A stretch of 64,000 nt of DNA, taken from NCBI RefSeq assembly GCF_002973525.1, contig NZ_PVEN01000008.1, positions 62,001-126,000 on the forward strand, read 5' to 3'. The notes beneath the pieces were generated by a model. It searched no databases. It saw only the letters and a list, made by a program, of their open reading frames with translations, and was not told the origin of the DNA. Of the stretch, positions 7,989 to 17,683 are shown in pieces (within the stretch, counting starts at the first letter, position 1; each line of letters starts with the position of its first letter). The position numbers were made by a program, and so were the translations under genes. Source of the DNA: Paraburkholderia sp. BL21I4N1 (lineage in GTDB: Bacteria; Pseudomonadota; Gammaproteobacteria; Burkholderiales; Burkholderiaceae).

Positions 7989-9683
7989 ATGACGCACGCT
8001 TTTCTGTCTTCTCTCGCACGCCGCCTGCATCGTGGCGCGCTGCGTTCGCAATGGTTTTCCGCTCCCGCTCCCGCTCCCGCTTCAGCCTACCTGCAGCGCC
8101 GTGTCGCGCAGCGGCCCGCGGCTGGGTGGATGCTCGCCTGCGCCCTGTTCGCTAGCGGCGCCGCAGCCTCGTTGCCACTCACCGCGCAGGCGCGTGTCAA
8201 GGCAACGCACCCGAGCGTCAACGTCACCACCGTATTGCCGCAATCGGTCATGCTCGGCTTGCAACGCGCGCACGTGCCGTTGTCGTCGATCAGCGTGGTC
8301 ATCGAAAAGGTCGGCGACCGCACGCCGATCGTCGCGCTGAACGCCGGCAAACCGATGATGCCCGCCTCGACGATGAAACTCGTCACCACCTATTCCGGCC
8401 TGTCGATTCTCGGCCCCGACTATCGCTGGCGCACCAGCGCGTATTCGGACGGCACCGTCGACGCAAACGGCGTACTGCACGGCAATCTTTACATTCAGGG
8501 CACGGGCGATCCGAAGCTCGTGCCGGAAGAATTGATCGACCTCGTGCAGAAGATCCACAAGGCGGGCATCACCGGAATCGACGGCGCGCTGGTGCTCGAC
8601 AAGCGCTACTTCGATCCGTCCACGCGCGACCTGCCGCCGTTCGACGACGACGCCACCGCGCCGTACAACGTCGGCCCCGATCCGCTGCTGTACGCATTCA
8701 AGTCGCTGTCGTTCACGCTGACGCCGTCGCCCGATGGCAGCGTCGCGATCGACGTGCTGCCCGCGCTCGCGCAATTGCAGATCGACAATCAGATGCACGC
8801 GGTCAACGGTCCGTGCCGTGGCGATGCGTCGACGGTCTCGCCGAGCGTTACGCCACAGCCGAACGGCACGGTCGTCGCGTCGTTCAGCGGCGACTATTCG
8901 GTGCGCTGCGGTCCGCGCACGATCAACGTCGCGGTGCTCGATCACTCGGCGTTTTTCGCGGGCGGCTTTCTCGCGCTGTGGCAGCAAACCGGCGGCACCT
9001 TCAACGGCGCGACCCGCGAAGGCGCGGTGCCGGTCGGCGCCAAACTGGTCGCCACGCACGAAGGGCCGATGCTGGCCGACATCGTTCGCGACATCAACAA
9101 GTTCAGCAACAACACGATGGCGCGCAATCTGTTCCTGACCATCGGCGCCACCGAAGAAAAGCCGCCTGCAACACCCGCCAAATCCGCCCGCGCGATCCAG
9201 GCGTTTCTGCGCCGCGACGCTGTGGACATGGAGTACCTGACGCTCGACAACGGCTCGGGCCTGTCGCGCGACGAACACGTCACGGCGCTCTCGCTCGCCG
9301 ATCTGTTGCAGCGGGCCAATGCGAGTCCGGTCGCCCAGGTGTTCGTGGAGTCGCTGCCCATCGCGGGCGTGGACGGCACCATGCGCAACCGCCTCACCAA
9401 CCAGGGCGCGGGCGGCAATGCGCACATCAAGACCGGCACCTTGCGCGACGTGCGGGCCATCGCAGGCTACGTGGCGTCGGCGGACGGCAATACTTACGTG
9501 GTCGTCAGCCTGATCAACGATCCGCATTCGGAAGCCGCGCGCGCGGCGCATGATGCCTTGCTCGAATGGGTCTACCAGGGTCCGTCCCAGGGGTTCACGA
9601 AAGTGTCCGATCCCGTTGCGGAACCGCGCGGCAACCGCAGCAGCAAGCCCAGGAAAAACCCGCACCAGCGCGCGGCCCACTGA
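7989..9683 (+). CDS. dacB: D-alanyl-D-alanine carboxypeptidase/endopeptidase (PBP4 family)
   Basis: About 564 aa. The reading frame is open upstream to 7803, but ATG 7989 was chosen because it is followed by a basic segment and a signal sequence (LACALFASGAAASLPLTAQA). Peptidase S13 motifs are present in order: S127-T-M-K130 (SxxK), S373-N-N (SxN) and K481-T-G. The large insert between SxxK and SxN is typical of class-C PBP4. The enzyme trims pentapeptide stems and cuts peptide cross-links in periplasmic peptidoglycan. The C-terminus ends in a basic RSSKPRKNPHQR tail. It is divergent from the two-component operon, sharing a 210-bp upstream region. Confidence 0.92.
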   Translation: MTHAFLSSLARRLHRGALRSQWFSAPAPAPASAYLQRRVAQRPAAGWMLACALFASGAAASLPLTAQARVKATHPSVNVTTVLPQSVMLGLQRAHVPLSSISVVIEKVGDRTPIVALNAGKPMMPASTMKLVTTYSGLSILGPDYRWRTSAYSDGTVDANGVLHGNLYIQGTGDPKLVPEELIDLVQKIHKAGITGIDGALVLDKRYFDPSTRDLPPFDDDATAPYNVGPDPLLYAFKSLSFTLTPSPDGSVAIDVLPALAQLQIDNQMHAVNGPCRGDASTVSPSVTPQPNGTVVASFSGDYSVRCGPRTINVAVLDHSAFFAGGFLALWQQTGGTFNGATREGAVPVGAKLVATHEGPMLADIVRDINKFSNNTMARNLFLTIGATEEKPPATPAKSARAIQAFLRRDAVDMEYLTLDNGSGLSRDEHVTALSLADLLQRANASPVAQVFVESLPIAGVDGTMRNRLTNQGAGGNAHIKTGTLRDVRAIAGYVASADGNTYVVVSLINDPHSEAARAAHDALLEWVYQGPSQGFTKVSDPVAEPRGNRSSKPRKNPHQRAAH

Positions 9684-9878
9684 GGTTTTCTTCTAGCGAA
9701 GCCGCGCGCCGCAATGCTCCCAAGCGTGTACGCTGTCGGGCAGTGTTTGAGGTGCGCGTGAAACGCTCCGCGTGGCGCGCAAGCCATGCATCCGTAGCGG
9801 TCGCGTGGCCTAATCAAACAATAACGACACGACCCGCTGCGCACGGCGCAGCGGCCAGGGACCACGGAGGAAGACACG

Positions 9879-10817
9879 ATGCAATTCGATGCGGAATTGC
9901 TGCTGCTCGCCATGGCGCCGGTCTTTCTCGCATGCATCGGCTGGGAGGCGTGGCACCTGCGGCGCACACGCCCGGGCGCACAGCTTTATAGCTGGCGCGA
10001 CACGTTCTGCAACGCCGCGCTCGCGCTGATGCAGCAAGCCGCCGACAAGCTCGCGTGGCTCGCCATCATTCCCGTCTACGCGTTCTTCTACGATCACTAT
10101 CGCGTCACCACGTGGCGGGCCAACTGGGTCTCGTTCGTGGTGCTGTTCGTCGCGCAGGATCTGCTCTACTACGTGTTCCATCGTTGCAGCCATCGCGTGC
10201 GCTGGTTGTGGGCCGCGCATGTCGTGCATCACTCGTCGGAGCGGATGAACTTTTCGACCGCGTTCCGCCAGAGCCTGATGTATCCGATCGCCGGCATGTG
10301 GCTGTTCTGGCTACCGCTCGCCGTACTCGGCTTTCCGCCGAAGCAGATCGTCGCCATCGTGCTGATCAATCTCGGCTTCCAGTTCTTCGTGCATACGCAA
10401 GCCATCGGCAAGCTCGGCTGGCTCGAATACGTGTTCAACACACCGTCGATTCATCGCGTGCATCACGCGCGCAACGACCGCTACATCGACCGCAACTATG
10501 CCGGCGTGCTGGTGATCTGGGATCGCCTGTTCGGCAGCTACGTGGAAGAAGATCCGCACGACGCGCCGGTGTACGGCATCGTCGAACCGCTGCCTACCTA
10601 CAACCCGCTGACGGCGACGTTTCACGAATGGACGTCGATGGCCGCCGACTTCGCGAGCGTGCGCGGCTGGCGCAACAAGTGGCGCGCGCTGTTTGCGCCG
10701 CCCGCGTGGGCGGCGGAATATCATGCACGTCGCGCCGCGGGCTCGGCCGCTTCGAGCAGCACGGCGCACGTAGAGGAAAACCATATGACTGCGTTTGAAA
10801 CGCCGCGCAGGCCATAG
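9879..10817 (+). CDS. sterol desaturase / fatty-acid hydroxylase superfamily membrane protein
   Basis: 312 aa with several hydrophobic helices and the conserved histidine clusters of the diiron membrane oxygenase family: HRCSH, HHSSE and HRVHHARN. The terminal GNY-like segment (DRNYAGVLVIWDRLFGSY) is also typical. The active site would face the cytosol and hydroxylate or desaturate a lipid. Bacterial members act on sterol-like, hopanoid, ornithine-lipid or alkylglycerol substrates, and the substrate here is not evident. ATG 9879 follows an AGGAAG Shine-Dalgarno. Confidence 0.85.
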   Translation: MQFDAELLLLAMAPVFLACIGWEAWHLRRTRPGAQLYSWRDTFCNAALALMQQAADKLAWLAIIPVYAFFYDHYRVTTWRANWVSFVVLFVAQDLLYYVFHRCSHRVRWLWAAHVVHHSSERMNFSTAFRQSLMYPIAGMWLFWLPLAVLGFPPKQIVAIVLINLGFQFFVHTQAIGKLGWLEYVFNTPSIHRVHHARNDRYIDRNYAGVLVIWDRLFGSYVEEDPHDAPVYGIVEPLPTYNPLTATFHEWTSMAADFASVRGWRNKWRALFAPPAWAAEYHARRAAGSAASSSTAHVEENHMTAFETPRRP

Positions 10818-10911
10818 AAGATTCTGTAAGCTGTCGTCACGCCGCCGACGCGGTGGGCGCTGCCTGCAACACATGGCGCAAGGGCCACACATACGAGGAG
10901 ATGTAGTCAAC

Positions 10912-12162
10912 ATGAAACAAACAGCATCGAAAAAACAAGCCTGGTTGCGCGTCACGCAGATCGCCATGGCCAGCACGGCGTTTGCCATGCTCGTCGCTTG
11001 CGGCGGCGGCAGCGATAACAACAACAACGCCAGTGCCACCCCGGCGGGCGGCGTGAAACTGCAGGTCGTGTCGTTCGGCGACAGCCTGTCGGACGTCGGT
11101 ACGTACGCACCGGTTATTCAGTCGAGCTTCGGCGGCGGCCGCTTCACGACCAACCCGGGCGAAGTGTGGACGCAGAAGGTCGCGGAATACTACGGCGGCA
11201 CGTTGAGCGCGGCGTATCTGGGCGGCTTCGGCCAACCGCTGGTCGCAACCGGTGGCTTCGGCTATGCGCAAGGCGGCTCGGACGTCGTCAATCCGCAAGG
11301 CGAAGGCTGGGCGCCGAACAACATGGCCGCCACGACGGTGCCGGTCGTGACCCAGGTGGCCAACTACCTGAGCGCGAACACGAGCTTCAACGCGAATCAG
11401 CTCGTGCTGATCAACGGCGGCGCGAACGACATTTTCCAATTCGCCGGCACCACGGCGAATCTGACGGCGCTCGCCACCGCGCTGGCCACGCAATATCCGC
11501 AACTCGTCGCGGCCGGCCAACTGCCGAACACGCCGGCGGGCCAGGTGACGTTTATCGCAGGCTACCTGCAACAGTTGCCGAATCCGCAGATCGCTCAGGC
11601 GGCCGCGCAGCTCGCCGCGCAGATTCAGACGATCGTCAGCTCGGGCGCGACGCACGTGGTGGTGTCGACGGTGCCGGACATCGGCAATACGCCGCAGGGT
11701 GTGCAGGCCAATGCGGCCTCGCCTGGCGCGGCCGCGCTGCTGACGGGCATTACCGCGGCGTATAACGGCATCCTGATGCAGAACCTGCAGGCGCGTGGGC
11801 TGGTGGGTAATGGCAAGGTCATCGTGGCCGATGCGTTCACGTGGCTGGATCAGCAATTGCCGAACTACCAGGCGCTGGGTTTCACGGTGTCCAACACGGG
11901 CACGGCGTGTAATCTGACCTCGATGGTGGCGAATGCAACCGCGTACGCAACCGCGAACCCGAGCGCCACGAACGGCCTGACGCCGGCTCAGTATGGCGCG
12001 CAGTTCGGCTCGTCGCTGTTCTGCTCGCCGCAGACCTATACGGTGGCGGGTGCAGACCAGACGTACATGTTCGCGGATCTGGTTCACCCGAGCACGCACC
12101 TGCACGCGCTGTTCGCGCAGTACGTCACGCAACAGATCGCGGCGACGGGTCTGGGCAAATAA
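10912..12162 (+). CDS. SGNH/GDSL-family lipolytic lipoprotein
   Basis: 416 aa from ATG 10912 (GAGGAG upstream). The N-terminus is a lipoprotein signal with lipobox LVAC, followed by a Gly/Ser/Asn linker. GDSL block I is VVSFGDSLSDVGTYA, block III is NGGANDI, and block V is LVHPSTHLHALF with the catalytic Asp-x-x-His-type residues. SGNH hydrolases of this kind are secreted or outer-membrane esterases/lipases. Repeated Ala/Gln-rich helices occupy the middle. It is followed by a strong terminator at 12209. No obvious operon partner. Confidence 0.88.
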   Translation: MKQTASKKQAWLRVTQIAMASTAFAMLVACGGGSDNNNNASATPAGGVKLQVVSFGDSLSDVGTYAPVIQSSFGGGRFTTNPGEVWTQKVAEYYGGTLSAAYLGGFGQPLVATGGFGYAQGGSDVVNPQGEGWAPNNMAATTVPVVTQVANYLSANTSFNANQLVLINGGANDIFQFAGTTANLTALATALATQYPQLVAAGQLPNTPAGQVTFIAGYLQQLPNPQIAQAAAQLAAQIQTIVSSGATHVVVSTVPDIGNTPQGVQANAASPGAAALLTGITAAYNGILMQNLQARGLVGNGKVIVADAFTWLDQQLPNYQALGFTVSNTGTACNLTSMVANATAYATANPSATNGLTPAQYGAQFGSSLFCSPQTYTVAGADQTYMFADLVHPSTHLHALFAQYVTQQIAATGLGK

Positions 12163-12208
12163 GCGAGTAAGTTGAAGGTCGCCGTGCAGCGGCGACGGAT
12201 GCCTATGT

Positions 12209-12245
12209 AAAAACGCCCGGCTTGGTGATCAAGCCGGGCGTTTTT
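12209..12245 (+). terminator. bidirectional Rho-independent terminator
   Basis: A 16-bp stem with 5-nt loop, A-run on the left and T-run on the right (core ACGCCCGGCTTG/CAAGCCGGGCGT). It can end both the GDSL lipoprotein transcript and, read on the minus strand, the sua5 transcript ending at 12297. Confidence 0.92.
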
Positions 12246-12296
12246 GTTGGTGCCAGTGATGGCTGCGAGTGGTTGGTGCGGGCCACGCGGCGCCGG

Positions 12297-13352
12297 CTAA
12301 CCCTGCGCTTCGAACGCCGCGGCGGCTCTTCCCAAACGGTCATTGACCGCGATCCATTCGATCGTGTCAGGCAACTTCTCGATCAGAATGCGCGTGACGT
12401 TCGCGCGATCCAGCGCTCTGAGCAAGCCGTACAACTCGCGCGCATAGAGATGCGGGTCTTCAGGCGCGGCGATGAAATGCACGCCTTCGGCATCAGCCCA
12501 ATGGCCCGCTCGCGATGCCCGTGCCACCAGCGCAACCCGCTCACCCGTTTCGCGCGCAGCCAGCAGGGGTTCGAGCGCGCCGAACGGCAATAACGCCAGC
12601 GGCGTGCGCGGCGCGTAATGCGCCTTCAACGTGCCCGAAGCGCGCGGCGCGGTAGCGTCCGATCCATCCGGCAGACGCGGTGCTTCGCCTAGCACGTCGG
12701 CGATATCTTGCGGGGTGACGCGACCCGGCCTCAACAGCGCGGGAAACCCGCGCGACAGATCGACGATCGTCGATTCGATGCCCACGTCCGACGCGCCGCC
12801 GTCCAGCACATGAATCGCACCGCCGAACTCGTCGCGCACATGCTGGGCGGTGGTCGGGCTGACATGCCCGAAACGGTTCGCCGACGGCGCGGCCACGCCG
12901 CCATGTCCGCCGCGCAATGCGCTGAACGCTTGCAGCAGCGCTTGCGCCACGGGATGCGACGGGCAACGCAAGCCCACCGAATCCTGGCCGCCGCTGACCG
13001 CTGCGTCGATGTGCGCGGCGCGCTTCAAAATCAGCGTGAGCGGGCCCGGCCAGAACGCGTCGATCAGACGTTGCGCGTCGGCGGGCAAATACTCGACCCA
13101 GTAGTTCGGATCGCCATTCGGCGCGAGATGCACGATCACCGGATGATTCGCCGGCCTGCCCTTCGCCGCGTAAATACGGCCGACCGCGTCCGGACTCTCG
13201 GCGTCGCCGCCGAGGCCATACACCGTCTCCGTGGGAAACGCGACCAGCCCGCCCGCGTCGAGCAACGCGGCCGCGTGCTCGATCTGCGCGGCGCTTACGG
13301 GCAAGGCGCTCGCGGCGCCTTCGGCTTCAGCGGGTTTCGGTTGATCCGGCAT
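12297..13352 (-). CDS. sua5: L-threonylcarbamoyladenylate synthase
   Basis: 351 aa, the long two-domain Sua5 form. The YrdC domain is N-terminal (GGLVAFPTETVYGLGGDA, KGRPANHPVIVHL, WPGPLTLIL, VGLRCPSHPVA, APSANRFGHVSPT, STIVDL). A linker (LRPGRVT) leads to the C-terminal Sua5 domain (APRTPLALL, YARELYGLLRALD, IAVNDRLGRAA). It makes threonylcarbamoyl-AMP from threonine, bicarbonate and ATP for tRNA t6A37 modification. It lies 10 bp downstream of purK and is the last gene of the purC-purE-purK-sua5 run. Confidence 0.95.
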   Translation of the reverse strand: MPDQPKPAEAEGAASALPVSAAQIEHAAALLDAGGLVAFPTETVYGLGGDAESPDAVGRIYAAKGRPANHPVIVHLAPNGDPNYWVEYLPADAQRLIDAFWPGPLTLILKRAAHIDAAVSGGQDSVGLRCPSHPVAQALLQAFSALRGGHGGVAAPSANRFGHVSPTTAQHVRDEFGGAIHVLDGGASDVGIESTIVDLSRGFPALLRPGRVTPQDIADVLGEAPRLPDGSDATAPRASGTLKAHYAPRTPLALLPFGALEPLLAARETGERVALVARASRAGHWADAEGVHFIAAPEDPHLYARELYGLLRALDRANVTRILIEKLPDTIEWIAVNDRLGRAAAAFEAQG

Positions 13353-13362
13353 GATGCGCGCG

Positions 13363-14559
13363 TCAGCTCGTGAGGATGTGCAAAAGCCGCGCGCAATCGC
13401 GTCCGGCCGTGCGGGCTTCTTCGAGCGTCGCCGCGGTGAAGTTCACGTGGCCCATCTTGCGGCCGCAGCGCGCTTCTTCCTTGCCGTACAAGTGCAGACG
13501 CGCCGCCGGCATCGCGGCGACTTCGTGCCACGGCGGCGTGACCGCCGCACCCTTCGGGCCGTCCGGAAACCACACGTCGCCGAGAATGTTCAGCATCACC
13601 GCCGGCGAGTGCTGACGCGTGTCGCCGAGCGGCATGCCGGTCATGGCGCGCACCTGCTGTTCGAACTGGCTGGTCGCGCAGGCGTCCACCGTGTAGTGGC
13701 CGGAATTGTGCGGGCGCGGCGCCATTTCGTTGGCCACCAGCGAGCCGTCTTCGAGAATGAAAAACTCGACGCACAGCACGCCCACATAGCCGAGCTTCTC
13801 GGCGATTTGCAGCGCGGCCTGCTGCGCCTGTTCGACGAGCGTCGGGCTCGCGTCCGGCGCCGGCACGATGGTGTGCGACAGCACGCCGTCGCGATGGCTG
13901 TTCTGCGCGAGCGGATAAACCGCCGACGCGCCGCCCGCCGCGCGCGCGATCAGCGCGGAGACTTCGAACTTCAGCGGCAAACGCTTTTCGAGCACGCACG
14001 GCACGCCGGCGAGCGACGCATGCGCCTCGCGCACTTCCTCCGCGTTGCGCACGCGAATCTGGCCTTTGCCGTCGTAACCCATGCGGGCGGTTTTGAGAAT
14101 GCCGGGCAGCACGGCTTCGAGCGCCGCGTCGTCGAGCGCGGCGAGCGCGTCCGATGACTCGATCACCACGTGCGGCGCCACCGTCACGCCGGACGACGCG
14201 ATAAAGCGCTTCTCGGCTATGCGGTCTTGCGCCACGGCGACACAACGGCCGGCCGGGCTGACGAAGGTGGTCTTGGCGAGGAAATCGAGGCTTGCCGCCG
14301 GCACGTTCTCGAATTCGGTCGACACCGCCGCGCACAATCGCGCGAGTTCGGTCAGCGACGCTTCGTCGTCGTACGCCGCGCGCAGATGGCGATCGGCCAC
14401 GGCGCCCGCCGGACTGTTTTCGTCCGGATCGAGCACGGCGACACGATAGCCCATGGCCTGAGCGGCAAAGCAGAACATACGGCCGAGCTGGCCGCCACCG
14501 ACCATGCCAAGCCATGCGCCGGGCAGAATCGGTGAAACCGGTGTGTTGTCTGGGTTCAT
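13363..14559 (-). CDS. purK: 5-(carboxyamino)imidazole ribonucleotide synthase
   Basis: 398 aa from the ATG at 14559. A 29-codon upstream extension is in frame but has the look of leader sequence. The ATP-grasp architecture is clear: GAWLGMVGGGQLGRMFCFAA nucleotide-binding start, KTARMGYDGKGQIRV grasp loop, GVLCVEFFILEDGSLVANE, and APRPHNSGHYTVDA. PurK converts AIR, bicarbonate and ATP to N5-CAIR in purine synthesis, handing the product to PurE encoded immediately upstream. It is separated from purE by a 155-bp spacer. Confidence 0.96.
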   Translation of the reverse strand: MNPDNTPVSPILPGAWLGMVGGGQLGRMFCFAAQAMGYRVAVLDPDENSPAGAVADRHLRAAYDDEASLTELARLCAAVSTEFENVPAASLDFLAKTTFVSPAGRCVAVAQDRIAEKRFIASSGVTVAPHVVIESSDALAALDDAALEAVLPGILKTARMGYDGKGQIRVRNAEEVREAHASLAGVPCVLEKRLPLKFEVSALIARAAGGASAVYPLAQNSHRDGVLSHTIVPAPDASPTLVEQAQQAALQIAEKLGYVGVLCVEFFILEDGSLVANEMAPRPHNSGHYTVDACATSQFEQQVRAMTGMPLGDTRQHSPAVMLNILGDVWFPDGPKGAAVTPPWHEVAAMPAARLHLYGKEEARCGRKMGHVNFTAATLEEARTAGRDCARLLHILTS

Positions 14560-14714
14560 CTTAGTGGTCGGTCGCGGCCGGGTGGACTCGCCTTGAGACA
14601 AACAGGCAGGCACCCGGCCGGGGGTCGGACAGCAAACTTCTTGCATAGGACCGGAGCAGCCGCCAAAGCGCTTACTCTGATCGACGGGGGACTTTATAAG
14701 GTCAATCCCGACGC

Positions 14715-15233
14715 TTACAGCGCCGGCAATACCATCGCATGAGCCGCTTCGTTCTGGCGCACGCGAAATGCCGCCAGTTTCTCCGCATACTCGGCGCTCG
14801 TGCCGCTCAGAATCGACACCGCGAAAAGCGCGGCATTCGCCGCGCCCGCCTCGCCGATCGCGAACGTGGCGACCGGCACGCCTTTGGGCATCTGCACGAT
14901 CGAATGCAGCGAGTCGACGCCCTTCAGGTACTTGCTCGCCACCGGCACGCCGAGCACCGGCACCGTGGTCTTGGCGGCCAGCATACCCGGCAGATGCGCC
15001 GCGCCGCCCGCGCCCGCGATGATCGCGCGGATGCCGCGCTCGCGCGCGCTTTCAGCATAGGCGAACATTTCGTCGGGCATGCGGTGGGCGGACACCACCT
15101 TCGCTTCGTACGGCACGCCGAATTCCTGCAGAATCGCCACGGCGTTTTTCATCACTTCCCAGTCGGAACTGGAGCCCATCAGCACGCCAACAACCGGCGC
15201 GCCATGCGTATGGGCGGTTTGAGCTTCACTCAT
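14715..15233 (-). CDS. purE: 5-(carboxyamino)imidazole ribonucleotide mutase
   Basis: 172 aa, normal length for class-I PurE. Motifs: GVLMGSSSDWEVMKNA phosphate loop, VVSAHRMPDEMFAYA, IIAGAGGAAHLPGMLAA, and SLHSIVQMPKGVPVATFAIG. The enzyme isomerises N5-CAIR to CAIR. It sits between purC and purK in the same orientation, with 39 bp to purC. Confidence 0.97.
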   Translation of the reverse strand: MSEAQTAHTHGAPVVGVLMGSSSDWEVMKNAVAILQEFGVPYEAKVVSAHRMPDEMFAYAESARERGIRAIIAGAGGAAHLPGMLAAKTTVPVLGVPVASKYLKGVDSLHSIVQMPKGVPVATFAIGEAGAANAALFAVSILSGTSAEYAEKLAAFRVRQNEAAHAMVLPAL

Positions 15234-15272
15234 GTTACGGCTTCCTTGTGTCTCGATCCGTGCAAACCGTCA

Positions 15273-16163
15273 TCAGGCGAGCTTTTGGCCGGTCAGGCGT
15301 TCGAGCGCTTCCTGATACTTTTCGCCCGTCTTCGTGACCACGTCGTCCGGCAGCTTCGGCGCCGGCGGTTCCTTCTTCCACGTTTGCGTTTCGAGCCAGT
15401 CGCGCACGAACTGCTTGTCGAACGACGGCGGGTTGGTGCCGACCTGGTACTGATCCGCCGGCCAGAAGCGCGACGAATCCGCAGTCAACGCTTCGTCCAT
15501 CAGATACAGCTTGCCGTGGTTATCCAGGCCAAATTCGAACTTGGTGTCGGCGATGATGATGCCGCGGGTCGCCGCGTAATCCGCCGCTTCCTTGTACAGC
15601 TTGATCGAGATGTCGCGGATCGTGGCCGACAGTTCGGTGCCGATTCGACGCTCCATCTCGTTGTACGTGATGTTTTCGTCGTGATGACCCATTTCGGCCT
15701 TGGCGGCCGGCGTGAAGATCGGCTCGGGCAGCTTCTGCGCGTTTTGCAGACCCGCCGGCAATTCCACGCCGCACACCGAACCGGTGGCCTGGTAGTCTTT
15801 CCAGCCGCTGCCGGCCAGATAGCCGCGCACCACGGCTTCGACGAGAATCGGCTCGAGGCGCTTCACCACCACGGCGCGGCCCTTGACCTGCTCGACTTCG
15901 TCGGCCGCCACCACGGATTCAGGCGCCACGCCCGTCAGGTGATTCGGCACCACGTGCTTGAGTTTGTCGAACCAGAAGTTCGCCATTTCGTTGAGCACGC
16001 GCCCTTTATTCGGAATCGGCTCGCCCATGATGACGTCGAACGCCGACAGACGGTCGGTCGTGACGATCAGCAACTGGTCGTTGCCCACCGCATAGTTGTC
16101 GCGGACTTTACCGCGGCCGAGCAACGGCAGCGAGCGGAGCGTGGATTCGTAGAGGGTAGACAT
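15273..16163 (-). CDS. purC: phosphoribosylaminoimidazole-succinocarboxamide synthase
   Basis: 296 aa. SAICAR synthase features: GRGKVRDNYAVGNDQLLIV, DRLSAFDVIMGEPIPNKG, VVRGYLAGSGWKDY, DTKFEFGLDNHGKLYL and DEALTADSSRFWPAD. It condenses CAIR with aspartate using ATP. It is the first of the purine genes and lies downstream of fba in the same direction, with about 160 bp between that contain hairpins. Confidence 0.97.
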   Translation of the reverse strand: MSTLYESTLRSLPLLGRGKVRDNYAVGNDQLLIVTTDRLSAFDVIMGEPIPNKGRVLNEMANFWFDKLKHVVPNHLTGVAPESVVAADEVEQVKGRAVVVKRLEPILVEAVVRGYLAGSGWKDYQATGSVCGVELPAGLQNAQKLPEPIFTPAAKAEMGHHDENITYNEMERRIGTELSATIRDISIKLYKEAADYAATRGIIIADTKFEFGLDNHGKLYLMDEALTADSSRFWPADQYQVGTNPPSFDKQFVRDWLETQTWKKEPPAPKLPDDVVTKTGEKYQEALERLTGQKLA

Positions 16164-16216
16164 CGTCGTGGTTCGCTAAAAGTGGGGCAAAAAGTGTGAC
16201 CGGAACAAAAGGGAAA

Positions 16217-16246
16217 CGCCGTTCCCCGGATGATGCGGGAACGGCG
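16217..16246 (-). terminator. hairpin downstream of fba (weak terminator or attenuator)
   Basis: A 10-bp perfect stem (CGCCGTTCCC/GGGAACGGCG) with a 10-nt loop in the fba-purC spacer; a second GC-rich hairpin lies just towards fba. Neither has a clear T-run, so partial attenuation or 3'-end protection is more likely than full termination. Confidence 0.35.
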
Positions 16247-16326
16247 GTCTAACCACAACCTGGCCGGATGGCCAGGCATACAGCCTGGGCAACGGGCCAG
16301 ATATCAGCTTAGCGGACTAAAGGGGC

Positions 16327-17391
16327 TTAGCGCACGAGTTGCGCGAGCTCGCCCGATTTGTACTTCTCCGCGATTTTATCAAGCGAAACCGGCTTGATCT
16401 TGCCAGCCTGGCCTTCGCAGCCGAATTGCGTGTAACGCTCGATACAGATCTTCATGGCGGCGTCGCGCGCCGGCTTCAGGTAATCGCGTGGATCGAACTT
16501 GCCTGGATTGGTCGCCATGTAGCGGCGGATCGCGCCGGTGATCGCCAGACGCAGGTCGGTGTCGATGTTGACCTTGCGCACGCCGTTCTTGATGCCTTCC
16601 TGAATTTCCTCGACCGGCACGCCGTAGGTTTCCTTCATGTCGCCGCCGAACTCGCGGATTTCCGCGAGCAGTTCCTGCGGCACCGACGACGAACCGTGCA
16701 TCACCAGATGGGTGTTCGGAATGCGCTGGTGGATTTCCTTGATGCGCTGGATCGACAGAATATCGCCCGTGGGCTTCTTGCTGAACTTGTACGCGCCGTG
16801 CGACGTACCGATCGCGATCGCCAATGCGTCGCATTGCGTCAGCTTGACGAAGTCGGCGGCCTGCTCCGGATCGGTCAGCAGTTGTTCGCGGGTCATCGTG
16901 CCTTCGGCACCGTGACCGTCTTCCTTGTCGCCCTTCATGGTTTCCAGCGAACCGAGCACGCCCAGTTCCGCTTCCACCGTGATACCGATCGAGTGCGCGG
17001 CGTCCACCACACGGCGCGACACTTCGACGTTGTACTCGTACGACGCGACGGTCTTGCCGTCGGCTTCGAGCGAACCGTCCATCATCACGCTGGTGAAACC
17101 GCTGCGGATCGCCGCCATGCAGACCGCCGGCGACTGGCCGTGGTCCTGGTGCATCACGACCGGAATATGCGGGTACGACTCGACCGCGGCTTCGATCAGA
17201 TGGCGCAGAAACGGCTCGCCCGCGTACTTACGCGCACCGGCCGAAGCCTGCATGATGACCGGCGCGTTGACCTTGTCGGCCGCCATCATGATCGCCTGCA
17301 CCTGCTCCAGATTGTTCACGTTGAATGCCGGCAGGCCATAGCCGTTTTCGGCGGCATGGTCCAGCAGTTGACGCATTGATACGAGAGGCAT
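16327..17391 (-). CDS. fba: class II fructose-1,6-bisphosphate aldolase
   Basis: 354 aa from ATG 17391, chosen for its AAGGAG Shine-Dalgarno (a 30-codon open extension lies upstream). Class-II zinc-aldolase motifs are visible: LPAFNVNNLEQVQAI, VMHQDHGQSPAVCMAAI with zinc-binding His, SVMMDGSLEADGKT, EAELGVLG, AIAIGTSHGAYKF, LVMHGSSSVPQ and GVRKVNIDTDLRLA. It cleaves fructose-1,6-bisphosphate in glycolysis and forms it in the Calvin cycle or gluconeogenesis. It follows pyk and pgk in the same orientation, a conserved order in this bacterial group. Confidence 0.96.
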   Translation of the reverse strand: MPLVSMRQLLDHAAENGYGLPAFNVNNLEQVQAIMMAADKVNAPVIMQASAGARKYAGEPFLRHLIEAAVESYPHIPVVMHQDHGQSPAVCMAAIRSGFTSVMMDGSLEADGKTVASYEYNVEVSRRVVDAAHSIGITVEAELGVLGSLETMKGDKEDGHGAEGTMTREQLLTDPEQAADFVKLTQCDALAIAIGTSHGAYKFSKKPTGDILSIQRIKEIHQRIPNTHLVMHGSSSVPQELLAEIREFGGDMKETYGVPVEEIQEGIKNGVRKVNIDTDLRLAITGAIRRYMATNPGKFDPRDYLKPARDAAMKICIERYTQFGCEGQAGKIKPVSLDKIAEKYKSGELAQLVR

Positions 17392-17620
17392 GCTTAACTC
17401 CTTAGATTGAAACGAATTCTTGTGCCGTCGGCATCTTTTGGGCGATTTTATCGCGAAGCAAACCGCATACCCGCTGTACACCTGTCCACACCTGCCCTAA
17501 AGCGCCGGGCGTTCCTGGACGCCGCCATGCGCGATTGGAGCGAGTGCGCCGCCTCTCGCGGGGCATGCAGCTGCTTCGCTTAAATCATCTCCGTGCCGAT
17601 CGGGCAGTCTGTCTCCTGTC

Positions 17621-17655
17621 GACGAGAGTTGGCGCCTTGGGCGTCGGCTCTCGTC
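17621..17655 (-). terminator. long hairpin in the pyk 3' region
   Basis: Arms of 16 nt (outer perfect GACGAGAG/CTCTCGTC, inner part with G-U pairs) enclose a 3-nt loop, about 30 bp past the pyk stop codon on the minus strand. There is no T-run, so a Rho-assisted terminator or mRNA 3'-stabilising structure is more likely than an intrinsic terminator. Confidence 0.4.
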
Positions 17656-17683
17656 CCATGCCGGACAGTGGCTGCCAATCAAA

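Noticed and set aside
8082..9680. A 532-codon minus-strand ORF opposite the PBP4-type gene
   Set aside because: Shadow of the DD-peptidase gene with all three catalytic motifs on the plus strand.
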